This document shows positions 7,370 through 16,076 of a DNA stretch of 64,000 nucleotides, piece after piece. Position 1 is the first letter of the stretch, and each line of letters begins with the position of its first letter. The DNA is from Mycobacterium celatum (GTDB taxonomy: Bacteria; Actinomycetota; Actinomycetes; Mycobacteriales; Mycobacteriaceae). The DNA lies in contig NZ_LQOM01000014.1 of assembly GCF_002101595.1 (NCBI RefSeq), forward strand, positions 62,001-126,000. Reading direction: 5' to 3'. The position numbers and the translations under genes are program-made. The notes under the pieces were generated by a model. The model ran no database searches and was not told the origin of the DNA. It worked only from the letters and a program-made list of their open reading frames with translations.

Positions 7370-9457
7370 ATGACGGCACCGACTGCATCGGCACCTGCCG
7401 GTGCGGACGCGGTGCTGGGCGGCACGCTGGTCAGCCCGCGGCGGCGCAACCTCATCTTCCTGGCGATCGTGCTGGGGATGCTGCTCGCCGCGCTGGACCA
7501 GACGATCGTGGCGACCGCGCTGCCGACAATCGTCGCCGACCTCGGCGGGGCCGGGCACCAGTCCTGGGTGGTCACCAGCTATCTGCTGGCGTCCACGATC
7601 GTCACCGCGCTCGTCGGCAAGCTCGGGGACCTGTTCGGCCGCAAGACGGTGTTCCAGGCCGCGGTGGTGTTCTTCGTCGTCGGCTCGATCCTGTGCGGGC
7701 TGTCGCACTCGATGATCATGCTGGTGCTGGCCCGGGCGCTGCAGGGCATCGGCGGCGGCGGGCTCACGGTGACCGCGACCGCCCTCATCGGTGAAGTGAT
7801 CCCGTTGCGCGAACGCGGTCGCTATCAGGGCGCCCTGGGCGCGGTGTTCGGTGTCACCACGGTGGTCGGTCCGCTGCTGGGCGGCTACTTCACCGACGAC
7901 CTGACGTGGCGGTGGGCGTTCTGGATCAACGTGCCGGTGTCGGTGGTGGTGTTCTTCGTGGCCGCAGCCACCATCCCGGCGCTGGCCGGCCGCGCCCGGC
8001 CCGTGATCGACTATGCCGGAATCGTTTTCGTCGGACTCGGCGCCGCGGGCCTGACTCTGGCCACCAGCTGGGGCGGCACCACCTATCCATGGGGATCGGC
8101 GACGATCATCGGGCTGTTCGCCGGCTCCGCCGTCGCGCTGGGTGCCTTCGTCTGGGTGGAAAGCCATTCGGCCGCACCGATTCTGCCGCTGCGGCTGTTC
8201 GCCAGCCCGGTGTTCACCGTGTGCTGCGTGCTGTCGTTCGTGGTCGGATTCGCGATGCTGGGCGCGCTGACGTTCTTGCCGACCTACATGCAGTTCGTGG
8301 ATGGCGTGTCGGCGACGACGTCGGGTCTTCGGACGCTGCCGATGGTGGTCGGCATGCTGACCACCTCGATGAGCAGCGGGGTGCTGGTCGGCCGGACCGG
8401 CCGGTACAAGTTCTTCCCGATCGCCGGAACCGCGGTGATGGCGCTCGCGTTCGTGCTGCTCTCCCGCATGGGGCCGTCGACGTCGACGCTGCTGCAGTCG
8501 CTGTATCTGGTCATCCTCGGCGCCGGGATCGGGCTGTGCATGCAGGTGCTGGTCCTGATCGTGCAGAACACGTCGAGCTTCGACGACCTCGGTGTCGCCA
8601 CGTCGGGCGTGACCTTCTTCCGCACGATCGGCAGCTCGTTCGGCGCGGCGATCTTCGGGTCGCTGTTCATGAACTTCCTGCACAGCCGGCTGGGCCCCGC
8701 ACTGGCGGCCAGCCGAACACCCGCGGCCGCGGCGAGTTCTCCCGAGCTCCTGCACCGCCTGCCCCATGACGTCGCGGCCCCGATCGTGGCGGCCTATGCC
8801 GATTCACTGTCCAAAGTGTTCCTGTGGGCGGCGCCGGTCGCCGCGGTCGGCTTTGTGTTGGCGCTGTTCCTGCGGGAGGTGCCGCTGCGCGATATCGGCA
8901 ACCGGGCCGCCGACATGGGCGACGGGTTCGCGATGCCGACCGCCCAGACGCCGGAGGAGCTGCTGGAGTCCGCGATCGGGCGCATGCTGGCGGGCACTCC
9001 CGGTATGCGCTTGCGCAGCATTGCCATGCGGCCCGATTGCCGACTCGATGTGGCCGGGCTGTGGGCCGTGTTGCGAATCCACCGGTATGCCCGGATATTC
9101 GGCGTGGCGCGGCTGACCGACATCGGCGACGACCTCGGGGTGCCCTACGAAGTTCTCGAGCCGGTCTTCGACGGCGTGGTCCGGGCCGGCTATGCGGCGC
9201 GTGACATCGATCGGCTGTGGCTGACGCCGGCCGGTGTCCAGCAGGTCGAGTTCGTGTCGAAATTGATCCGGGACTGGATCGTCGACAAACTTGCCCGGGT
9301 TCCCGGCTTCGAGGGCCGGCCGGACCGCGGCCAAGTCGAAGCCGCCCTCGACCGGATCGCCCACCGGGTTGTCGCCCAACGTGATTGGCATGAGGGCCGA
9401 CGGCAACTCACCGGTGGCGTACCATCCCGTCATGAGCCGAATCGGAACATTCCCTGA
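7370..9457 (+). CDS. DHA2/EmrB-type MFS drug exporter with C-terminal cytosolic domain (Rv1877-like)
   Basis: A 695-residue membrane protein with about 14 hydrophobic segments in residues 25-510, typical of the DHA2 proton antiporters. ALDQTIVATALPTI opens TM1, and GVTTVVGPLLGGYF is the antiporter motif C. About 170 residues follow the last membrane segment and look like a winged-helix cytosolic domain (residues 560-670), as in Rv1877. It probably exports drugs or lipophilic metabolites across the plasma membrane. It starts 16 nt after bfrA and overlaps the next gene by 26 nt. Substrate is unknown. Confidence 0.87.
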   Translation: MTAPTASAPAGADAVLGGTLVSPRRRNLIFLAIVLGMLLAALDQTIVATALPTIVADLGGAGHQSWVVTSYLLASTIVTALVGKLGDLFGRKTVFQAAVVFFVVGSILCGLSHSMIMLVLARALQGIGGGGLTVTATALIGEVIPLRERGRYQGALGAVFGVTTVVGPLLGGYFTDDLTWRWAFWINVPVSVVVFFVAAATIPALAGRARPVIDYAGIVFVGLGAAGLTLATSWGGTTYPWGSATIIGLFAGSAVALGAFVWVESHSAAPILPLRLFASPVFTVCCVLSFVVGFAMLGALTFLPTYMQFVDGVSATTSGLRTLPMVVGMLTTSMSSGVLVGRTGRYKFFPIAGTAVMALAFVLLSRMGPSTSTLLQSLYLVILGAGIGLCMQVLVLIVQNTSSFDDLGVATSGVTFFRTIGSSFGAAIFGSLFMNFLHSRLGPALAASRTPAAAASSPELLHRLPHDVAAPIVAAYADSLSKVFLWAAPVAAVGFVLALFLREVPLRDIGNRAADMGDGFAMPTAQTPEELLESAIGRMLAGTPGMRLRSIAMRPDCRLDVAGLWAVLRIHRYARIFGVARLTDIGDDLGVPYEVLEPVFDGVVRAGYAARDIDRLWLTPAGVQQVEFVSKLIRDWIVDKLARVPGFEGRPDRGQVEAALDRIAHRVVAQRDWHEGRRQLTGGVPSRHEPNRNIP

Positions 9458-9926
9458 CGACGACCTGACCGGCTGGATCGGCAAATCACCCGAACTCGGC
9501 AGCGCCATCGGCGCATTCAGCGACGCCGTCTACAACCGCAACCGTCTGCCGATGCGCACCCGCGAACTCGCCCGGATAGTGATCGCGCACGACAACGAAT
9601 GCGGGGTCTGCCTCAACACCCGCGACGGCGACGGGCCGGCGGCCGGGGTAGACGAAGAGCTTTACGCGCACGCGCACGAGTGGCGCACCTGGCCGGGATA
9701 CAGCGAACAGGAGCGGCTGGCCGCCGAATTCGCGCACCGGTTCGCCACCGAGCACACGGTGCTGCGCGAAGACGAAGACTTCTGGCAGCGCTGCAGCGAG
9801 CACTTCTCCGACGAGCTGCTCGCGGATCTGGCGTTGTCGTGTGCGCTGTGGGTCGGAATGGGACGGGTGCTGCGCACCCTCGACATCGGGCAGAGCTGCA
9901 CGCTGACCCTGCCCAGCCGAGCCTGA
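9432..9926 (+). CDS. Carboxymuconolactone decarboxylase-family (AhpD-like) protein
   Basis: A 164-residue all-helical CMD/AhpD-fold protein with NECGVCLNTR, whose CxxC is the usual redox or peroxidatic pair, preceded by RTRELARIVIAHD as in many CMD proteins. Likely a thiol-dependent peroxidase or oxidoreductase; substrate is unknown. The start ATG lies 26 nt inside the end of the exporter gene, so the two are likely cotranscribed. The glnA3 GTG follows after 10 nt. Confidence 0.82.
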   Translation: MSRIGTFPDDDLTGWIGKSPELGSAIGAFSDAVYNRNRLPMRTRELARIVIAHDNECGVCLNTRDGDGPAAGVDEELYAHAHEWRTWPGYSEQERLAAEFAHRFATEHTVLREDEDFWQRCSEHFSDELLADLALSCALWVGMGRVLRTLDIGQSCTLTLPSRA

Positions 9927-9936
9927 TCGACCGCAC

Positions 9937-11289
9937 GTGACCACCACCCCGCTTGCCGCCGCCGCGATCGCGCAGCTGGAAGCCGAAGGGGTGGACGCGG
10001 TCATCGGCACCGTCGTCAACCCGGCCGGCCTCATCCTGGCCAAGACGGTGCCGATCCGCCGCACCAACACATTCGCCTTCCCGGGCATGGGGGCCAGCCT
10101 CGTCTGGCATGCCTTCACCATCGACCAGACCGGCATCGCGTTCACCGAACACATCGGCGTCGTCGGCGATCAACGCGTCCGGATCGATCCGTCGGCGCTG
10201 CGCATCATCGGCGACGGCTTGGCGTGGGCGCCGGCCGGATTCTTCGAGCAGGACGGCACGCCCGTCGCCGCGTGTAGCCGCGGAACGCTGTACCGCGTCG
10301 AGGCGGCACTGGTCGAGGAGGGCATCAAAGCGGTCATCGGCCACGAAATCGAGTTCATCCTGGTCAATCCGGACGGCAGCCGGCAGCCGTCGACGCTGTG
10401 GGCGCAGTACGGGCTGGCAGGCATCCTCGAGCACGAGGCGTTTGTTCGTGAGTTGACCGCCACCGCCACCGCGGCCGGCGTCGGAATTGAGCAGTTCCAT
10501 CCCGAGTACGGCGTCAACCAGTTCGAGATCTCGTTGACGCCGCAACCTCCGGTGGCGGCCGCCGACCAGCTGGTTTTGACCAGGATCATCATCGGCCGGG
10601 TGGCGCGGCGCTACGGGCTGCGGGTCAGCTTGTCACCCGCCCCGTTCGCCGACAGTGTGGGATCCGGTGCACACCAGCACTTTTCGTTGACAACCGCGGA
10701 CGGGCCGTTGTTCTCCGACGGATCCGGCGCGCGTGGGATGACGACGACGGGCGAAAGTGCGTTGGCCGGCTTGCTCGACGGACTGCCCGAGGCGCAGGGA
10801 ATCCTGTGCGGGTCGATCGTCTCCGGACTGCGGACCCGGCCCGGCAACTGGGCCGGGGCCTACGCATGCTGGGGCGACGAGAACCGCGAAGCCGCACTAC
10901 GTTTCGTTCGCGGCGGCCCGGCCAACCCGTACGGCGGGAACGTCGAAGTGAAAATAATCGACCCGTCTGCCAACCCGTATTTCGCGTCGGCGGCGATCCT
11001 AGGGCTGGCGCTGGACGGCATCAAGCGGAAAGCCACGCTGCCGGCCGAAACCACCGTGGACCCCGCGACGCTGTCCGATGCCGAGCGCACCCATTACGGC
11101 ATCGTTCAGCTGCCGCATGCGCAGCCGGAAGCCCTTGCAGCGCTTGATAACTCAGCTCGCATGCGGGCGATTCTCGGCGATGCGGCCGTCGACCTGGTGG
11201 TGGCGGTGCGTCGCTTCGAGCACGAACGCTACGGGGAACTGGACACCGAGGACCTAGCGGACAAGTTCCGGATGGCCTGGAGTGTCTGA
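9937..11289 (+). CDS. glnA3: Glutamine synthetase-family enzyme GlnA3
   Basis: A 450-residue type of glutamine synthetase with a shortened N-terminal beta-grasp domain (EGVDAVIGTVVNPAGLI). The catalytic half carries GHEIEFILV, EQFHPEYGVNQFEIS, GSGAHQHFSL and NPYFASAAILG, which provide the metal- and ATP-binding residues. Length and sequence follow Rv1878 as I remember it. Mycobacterial GlnA3 is not the essential ammonia-assimilating enzyme; actinobacterial homologues ligate glutamate to polyamines or other amines, so the true substrate is open. The GTG start and an 8-nt overlap with the amidohydrolase downstream indicate an operon. Confidence 0.93.
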   Translation: MTTTPLAAAAIAQLEAEGVDAVIGTVVNPAGLILAKTVPIRRTNTFAFPGMGASLVWHAFTIDQTGIAFTEHIGVVGDQRVRIDPSALRIIGDGLAWAPAGFFEQDGTPVAACSRGTLYRVEAALVEEGIKAVIGHEIEFILVNPDGSRQPSTLWAQYGLAGILEHEAFVRELTATATAAGVGIEQFHPEYGVNQFEISLTPQPPVAAADQLVLTRIIIGRVARRYGLRVSLSPAPFADSVGSGAHQHFSLTTADGPLFSDGSGARGMTTTGESALAGLLDGLPEAQGILCGSIVSGLRTRPGNWAGAYACWGDENREAALRFVRGGPANPYGGNVEVKIIDPSANPYFASAAILGLALDGIKRKATLPAETTVDPATLSDAERTHYGIVQLPHAQPEALAALDNSARMRAILGDAAVDLVVAVRRFEHERYGELDTEDLADKFRMAWSV

Positions 11290-12391
11290 GCTGGCGCGGC
11301 ATATCGCCGACGTGCCGCTGATCGATCAGCATGTCCACGGCTGTTGGGTGGCGGCAGGGGAGCGGGCTCGGTTTGAGAACGGCCTCAACGAGGCCAACAC
11401 CGAACCGCTGGCCGCTTTCGACTCCGGATTCGATTCGCAACTCGGCTTTGCGGTGCGCGCACACTGTGCGCCTCTTCTCGGCTTGGCGAAACACGCCGGC
11501 GCCGACGAGTATTGGGCGCGGCGTTGCCAGTTCAGCGAGCCCGAGCTGGCCCGCGTTTTCCTGCGGGCGGCCGGCGTGACCGACTGGCTGGTGGACACCG
11601 GGTACGCCGAAGGCGTCGCCGACGTCCATCAACTCGCCGACGTGTCGGCCGGGTGCGCTCATGAGGTGGTGCGCCTCGAGCAGGTGGCCGAGCAGGCCGC
11701 GCAGGCCCCCGGCGATTACGCCTCGGCGTTCGAGGAGATCCTGCGCCGGCGCACCGCCACCGCCGTCGGCACCAAGTCGATCCTGGCCTACCGCGGCGGA
11801 TTCGCCGGTGACCTGACCGAGCCGTCGGCCGCGGACGTCAGCGACGCCGCGGCCCGCTGGCGCGACGGCGGCGGCACCCGCCTGAGTGACCGGGTCCTGC
11901 TGCGTTTCGGACTGCACCAGGCCCTGCGGCTGGGCAAGCCGCTGCAATTCCACGTCGGCTTCGGCGACCGGGACTGCGATCTGCACCGAACCAACCCGCT
12001 GTATCTGCTGGATTTCCTGCGGCAATCTGGGAACACCCCGATAGTGCTGCTGCACTGCTATCCCTACGAGCGCGAAGCCGGCTATTTGGCGCAGGCGTTC
12101 AACAACGTCTACCTCGACGGCGGCCTCTCCATCAACTACCTGGGCGCCCGCGCCCCGGCGTTCATCGCCCGGCTGCTGGAGTTGGCGCCGTTCCGCAAGA
12201 TTGTCTACTCGTCGGACGGGTTCGGCCCGCCGGAGCTCCACTTTCTCGGTGCAGCGTTGTGGCGCAACGGTATTCGTCAGATACTCGGCGCCTTCGTCGC
12301 CGACGGCGACTGGAGCGAGGCCGATGCCGTGCGAGTGGTCGACCTGATCGCGTACCGCAATGCGGCACGCATTTATCACCTTGAGGCATAA
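11282..12391 (+). CDS. Amidohydrolase-2 family protein (FluG N-terminal-like; Rv1879-like)
   Basis: A 369-residue metal-dependent hydrolase. IDQHVHG supplies the first HxH pair, QFHVGFGD and LLHCYPY further His ligands, and YSSDGFG the metal-binding Asp. Coupling to glnA3 by an 8-nt overlap mirrors fungal FluG, in which an amidohydrolase and a glutamine-synthetase-like domain are fused. This suggests the two enzymes act on the same gamma-glutamyl compound, one making and one cleaving or channelling it. That functional link is inference. Confidence 0.85.
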   Translation: MSELARHIADVPLIDQHVHGCWVAAGERARFENGLNEANTEPLAAFDSGFDSQLGFAVRAHCAPLLGLAKHAGADEYWARRCQFSEPELARVFLRAAGVTDWLVDTGYAEGVADVHQLADVSAGCAHEVVRLEQVAEQAAQAPGDYASAFEEILRRRTATAVGTKSILAYRGGFAGDLTEPSAADVSDAAARWRDGGGTRLSDRVLLRFGLHQALRLGKPLQFHVGFGDRDCDLHRTNPLYLLDFLRQSGNTPIVLLHCYPYEREAGYLAQAFNNVYLDGGLSINYLGARAPAFIARLLELAPFRKIVYSSDGFGPPELHFLGAALWRNGIRQILGAFVADGDWSEADAVRVVDLIAYRNAARIYHLEA

Positions 12392-12420
12392 AGACGCCGC
12401 GCCAAGGGTATAAAGCGGAT

Positions 12421-13263
12421 ATGGCCGGCCTTTCAGACGCGCTGGAGTGGCTCCGGCAGCAAGTGGCGTCGCGGGTGCCCAAGGCCGACCTCGACCAGCG
12501 CGATCCCGACTACATCCGCGACCAGCTGCCCGGAACCTGGCTGCTGGCATCGCTGTACTTCCGGGCCGACGTGCGGGGCCTGGACCGGATCCCGGCCGAG
12601 GGCCCGGTGCTGCTGGTCGGCAACCACAGTGGCGGCAACGTGCCGCCCGACACGTTCGTGTTCACGTTGGCGTTCTGCTCCTACTTCGGCGTGGAGCGGC
12701 CCTTCTACCAGTTGGCCCATAACCTGGTCGTCTCGGCGCCGCCGCTGGGCTGGCTACGCAAGTTCGGCACGGTTGCGGCCAACCCCGAAAACGCCCGCCT
12801 GGCCCTGGAATCCGGCGCCGCGTTGTTGGTCTACCCGGGTGGTGACTACGAAGTGTTCCGGCCGACGTGGGAACGCCACACCGTCGACTTCGGCGGGCGG
12901 ATGGGATACGTGCGGCTGGCCCGTGAGACCGGTGTGCCGATCGTGCCGGTGGCCAGCGTCGGCGGCCAGGAGACCGCGTTGTTCCTCACTCGCGGGCAGT
13001 GGCTGGCCAAGCTGCTGATGGCGGATAAGCTGCTGCGACTCAAGAGCATTCCGATCTCGCTCGCGTTGCCGTGGGGACTCAACATCAGCGACCTGGCCGG
13101 GCACATTCCGTTGCCCGCGAAGATCGCGATCGAGGTGCAAGAGCCCATCGCTGTCGACGGCTCGGGTTTTCAGGACCAAGCCGTGCACGACAAGGTGGTG
13201 GCCAGTCTGCAAGCCGGCGTGGATCGCCTTGCCGCCGAGCGTCGATTCCCGGTGATCGGCTGA
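12421..13263 (+). CDS. Lysophospholipid/DGAT-type acyltransferase (Rv1920-like)
   Basis: A 280-residue protein of the PlsC/DAGAT acyltransferase superfamily. VLLVGNHSGGNVPPD holds the catalytic His block, LLVYPGGDYEVFRPTW is the second conserved block, and GVPIVPVASVGGQ the third. It probably attaches an acyl group to a glycerolipid or glycolipid at the inner membrane face. Sequence resembles Rv1920 as I recall. The stop overlaps the ATG of the SRPBCC gene (TGATG), so the two are translationally coupled. Confidence 0.82.
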   Translation: MAGLSDALEWLRQQVASRVPKADLDQRDPDYIRDQLPGTWLLASLYFRADVRGLDRIPAEGPVLLVGNHSGGNVPPDTFVFTLAFCSYFGVERPFYQLAHNLVVSAPPLGWLRKFGTVAANPENARLALESGAALLVYPGGDYEVFRPTWERHTVDFGGRMGYVRLARETGVPIVPVASVGGQETALFLTRGQWLAKLLMADKLLRLKSIPISLALPWGLNISDLAGHIPLPAKIAIEVQEPIAVDGSGFQDQAVHDKVVASLQAGVDRLAAERRFPVIG

Positions 13264-13709
13264 TGCGTGTCGAACGCCGCTGCGTGATCGACGCCGACCG
13301 GGACGCGGTGTGGAAGGTAGTCAGCGACCCCGACTGCTATCCGTCGTTCATGACCAGCCTGGAGCGATGGGAGACCGCCAACGACCAGCCGCCCGGCGTT
13401 GGCGCCCGCTATACCGTGCACTGGAAGATCGGCTCGGTGCCGGTCGGCGGCCTGGTCGAGGTGGTCGAATTCGACGAGGCTCGCGACCTGGCGTGGGTGG
13501 GTATCACCGGGGTAAGCCTGCGTGGCCGGTTCCGGTTGCGCGACGCGGGGGAGGGCCGGACGAATGTGGTCTTCCGGCTGTCCTACCAGGCGCCGGGCGG
13601 AATCCTCGGCTACATCGCCGATCGGGTCGCCGTGCGCCAGGTGGGCCGTAACGCGGCGCAGACCCTCAAGCGCCTCAAGGAGCTCGTCGAGTCGGGCCAG
13701 TTGCGTTGA
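13263..13709 (+). CDS. SRPBCC (START-like) family protein
   Basis: A 148-residue single-domain START-like protein: VERRCVIDADRDAVWKVVSDP at the N-terminus, then FRLRDAGEGRTNVVFRLSY and a long C-terminal helix with NAAQTLKRLKELVES. SRPBCC proteins form a hydrophobic cavity for lipids or polyketides. Its start overlaps the stop of the acyltransferase, suggesting it binds or delivers a lipid for that enzyme. Ligand unknown. Confidence 0.82.
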   Translation: MRVERRCVIDADRDAVWKVVSDPDCYPSFMTSLERWETANDQPPGVGARYTVHWKIGSVPVGGLVEVVEFDEARDLAWVGITGVSLRGRFRLRDAGEGRTNVVFRLSYQAPGGILGYIADRVAVRQVGRNAAQTLKRLKELVESGQLR

Positions 13710-13775
13710 GATCGCGCGCAGGGCTCTGATTTCTCCAGATCCACGACCGTGTACGCGATTTCAATGCGATCGCCC

Positions 13776-14231
13776 TTAGATCAGGCCCGTCGCGTCGAAT
13801 ATCCACGACGTGTCGGTGCCCGCCAGGTCCTCCAACCACGTCGGCGGGGCCTGCGCGGTCATGCTGCCCATGTCCCAATAGTCTTTCCACAGCGTTACTT
13901 TGCCGTCTTCGACCCGGTGCACGCTGACGAACTTCAGCAACGCCGATTCGCCGCTGGCCCACTTCCACGTCTCGGAGTGCTCGTACATCGCGTCGGCGCC
14001 GTTGGACACCAGCAGACCGTCGTGGTTTTCGTAGTGTGCCAGCGCCTCCAGGCCCACCTTGAGCCGTTTGACGATGTCTTCGGGCCCCCGCGCCGCCAGG
14101 GCCGGTCCCACCGGCATGTCGACATAGACGCAGTCCGGCGACAGGAACGTCTTGACCGCATCCCAGTCCCGCCGCGACAGCGCTCGCCACAGTCCGAGCA
14201 CTACGTCGTCAACTTGCATGGGCCAGTTCAC
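13776..14231 (-). CDS. SnoaL/limonene-epoxide-hydrolase-like protein
   Basis: A 151-residue NTF2-fold protein. DDVVLGLWRALSRRDWDAV, SPDCVYVDMPVGP and GKVTLWKDYWDMG follow the pattern of limonene-1,2-epoxide hydrolases. The Asp in the last block fits one of the three catalytic residues, but the region expected to carry the Arg-x-Asp pair reads YEHSETW, so that pair appears replaced by His/Glu. Epoxide hydrolase activity is therefore doubtful. It overlaps the end of the upstream aminoacylase-like gene by 23 nt if the first ATG is used; a second ATG at 14219 shortens this. Confidence 0.72.
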   Translation of the reverse strand: MNWPMQVDDVVLGLWRALSRRDWDAVKTFLSPDCVYVDMPVGPALAARGPEDIVKRLKVGLEALAHYENHDGLLVSNGADAMYEHSETWKWASGESALLKFVSVHRVEDGKVTLWKDYWDMGSMTAQAPPTWLEDLAGTDTSWIFDATGLI

Positions 14232-15990
14232 CTTTCGTGATCGGAGTAGTGGTCTTGGCGCGCAGGAAGCTGCCGGTGCGCTGTTTGCCGAGCACCGCGG
14301 TGGCGGCGCCGTCCAGGAACACCGCCTGCCCGCCGACGAAGACGGCGTTCACGGTGTCGTCGTTACGGTTAACCATTCGCGACATCCCGTCGAACTGCTC
14401 GATTTTCGCCTCGGCGTACTGTTCGAGTGAGGCGTCCAGCCGCTCGGGATCGAGCACAACCAGGTCCGCACGGTCGCCCTCGCGAAGATGCCCCGCGTCA
14501 AGCTGAAACCAGTCGGCCAGCTCGCCGGTCAGCCGGTGCACTGCATGCTCGATCGTCATGAATGGCCGGCCGGCCTTCTCGGCGTCGTGGACGTGACGCA
14601 GCAGCCGCAACCCGGAGTTGTAGAACGCCATGTTGCGCAGATGCGCTCCGGCGTCGGAAAAGCCCATCTGCACACCGGGTTCACGGGCCAGCTTCTTGAG
14701 CACGTGCGGCCGGTGGTTGGAGATCGTCGTCCGCCAGCGCAGCGCGGTGCCGTGTTCGAGCACCAGGTCCAGGAACGCGTCGACCGGGTGCAGCCCGCCG
14801 CGGCCAAGGCCGACTCGGCCGAACGACTTCCCGATCACCGATGGATCCGGGCAGTCAACGATCTCGGCGTCGAAGAAGTCGCGCTGCCACACCCGCATGG
14901 CGAACTTGCTGTCGTAGTCCTTGCGGAACCACCGGCGGTAATCCTCGTCACGCATCAACGCGTTACGTTCCAGCTCGTCGCGCAGATGCAACGCCGCTGC
15001 GCCTGCCCCGAATTCCTCGAACACCACCAGATCGATGCCATCGGCGTACACCTCGAACGGCACCGGCAGATGCTGCCAACGGAAGTCGGCGCCGAACCGG
15101 TTCACCAGCCGGGCAAGCGGGCCCAGGACATGGATGGCGAACGGGTTGGACTTGACGTCGGCGGCCGAAAGCAGACTGGTCTTGAGCGGTTTGCGGAACA
15201 CGCCCAGCGACTGGGCCACCTGCGACCCGAGATTGAGCGGGTTGGTGATATCGGGTCCGGACTGAAAAACCCGGCCGCTGCGGCGCAGCAGCGACTTCAG
15301 CCGGCGCAGCTCTCGCGGCTTGGCATACGTCGACGGCAAGGTCCGCGACCGACAGGTGTCGCCGTCCAGCTTGTCGAAAAGCAGTTGCTGCGACGACATT
15401 CCGACAAATCCGGCGGCCAGCGCCTCGGCCAGCATCTGCTCCATCCGGGCTTGTTCGGCCTTGGTGGGCCGCACTGACTTACGGGTGGCGCGGTCGAGAC
15501 CCATTGTGGCGGCGCGCATGTCGGAGTGCCCGATGAACGCGGCCACATTGGGGCCCAGCGGCAACGCCTCCAGTGCGGCCACGTACTCGTCGCAGCTGCT
15601 CCAGGTTTTGTGCTTGTCCACCGCGGCGATGACGTGCTCCCGCGGAATCGCCTCGACCCGGCCGAACAGATCGCCCGCGGTCACCCCGTCGACGTGGATC
15701 GTCGACAGCGAGCAGGAACCCACCATCACCGTCGTCACGCCGTGGCGCACCGATTCGGGCAATGCGGGCTCGTCGAGCACCTCGACGTCGTAATGGGTGT
15801 GGATGTCGAGCAGGCCGGGCAGCACCCACTTGCCCGTCGCGTCGATCACCTGCGGGCATCCCGCGGCCTCGAGGTCGTGCGGCGTGACCGCGCTGACTCG
15901 GCCGTCGCGGATGCCGATGTTGCGGATCGCCGATGGCGCACCGGTGCCGTCGAACCAGCGGCCGTTGCGAATGATCGTGTCGAAGCTCAC
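14209..15990 (-). CDS. N-acyl-D-amino-acid deacylase-family amidohydrolase
   Basis: A protein of about 593 residues of the D-aminoacylase/dihydroorotase-like superfamily: RNGRWFDGTGAPS at the N-terminal beta-sandwich, LPGLLDIHTHYD with the HxH metal ligands, AAFIGHSDMR, MGFSDAGAHLRNMAF with the metal Asp, and DLVVLDPERLD at the end. It likely hydrolyses an amide or cyclic amide in the cytosol. Resembles Rv2913c-type proteins. I prefer the GTG at 15990; a TTG three codons upstream is possible. It is divergent from the CocE hydrolase, with a perfect palindrome between the starts. Confidence 0.82.
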   Translation of the reverse strand: MSFDTIIRNGRWFDGTGAPSAIRNIGIRDGRVSAVTPHDLEAAGCPQVIDATGKWVLPGLLDIHTHYDVEVLDEPALPESVRHGVTTVMVGSCSLSTIHVDGVTAGDLFGRVEAIPREHVIAAVDKHKTWSSCDEYVAALEALPLGPNVAAFIGHSDMRAATMGLDRATRKSVRPTKAEQARMEQMLAEALAAGFVGMSSQQLLFDKLDGDTCRSRTLPSTYAKPRELRRLKSLLRRSGRVFQSGPDITNPLNLGSQVAQSLGVFRKPLKTSLLSAADVKSNPFAIHVLGPLARLVNRFGADFRWQHLPVPFEVYADGIDLVVFEEFGAGAAALHLRDELERNALMRDEDYRRWFRKDYDSKFAMRVWQRDFFDAEIVDCPDPSVIGKSFGRVGLGRGGLHPVDAFLDLVLEHGTALRWRTTISNHRPHVLKKLAREPGVQMGFSDAGAHLRNMAFYNSGLRLLRHVHDAEKAGRPFMTIEHAVHRLTGELADWFQLDAGHLREGDRADLVVLDPERLDASLEQYAEAKIEQFDGMSRMVNRNDDTVNAVFVGGQAVFLDGAATAVLGKQRTGSFLRAKTTTPITKGELAHAS

Positions 15991-16012
15991 AGCCGGCAAT
16001 ATAACCAGTCAC

Positions 16013-16026
16013 TGGACACGTGTCCA
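16013..16026. promoter_or_regulatory. Perfect 14-bp palindrome between divergent hydrolase genes
   Basis: TGGACACGTGTCCA is a perfect palindrome located 22 nt from the deacylase-like start and 50 nt from the CocE start. Its size and position suit a TetR- or other dimeric-repressor operator controlling both genes. No regulator gene lies next to it in the window. Confidence 0.5.
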
Positions 16027-16076
16027 TTAAGGGCGCGCTCTACAGTCTGGGAAACCGACGATGCGGGAGGAAAGCG

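Noticed and set aside
13706..13765. A weak inverted repeat between the SRPBCC and SnoaL-like genes
   Set aside because: Arms of about 11 nt have a mismatch and are about 37 nt apart with no T-tract; not enough to call a terminator.
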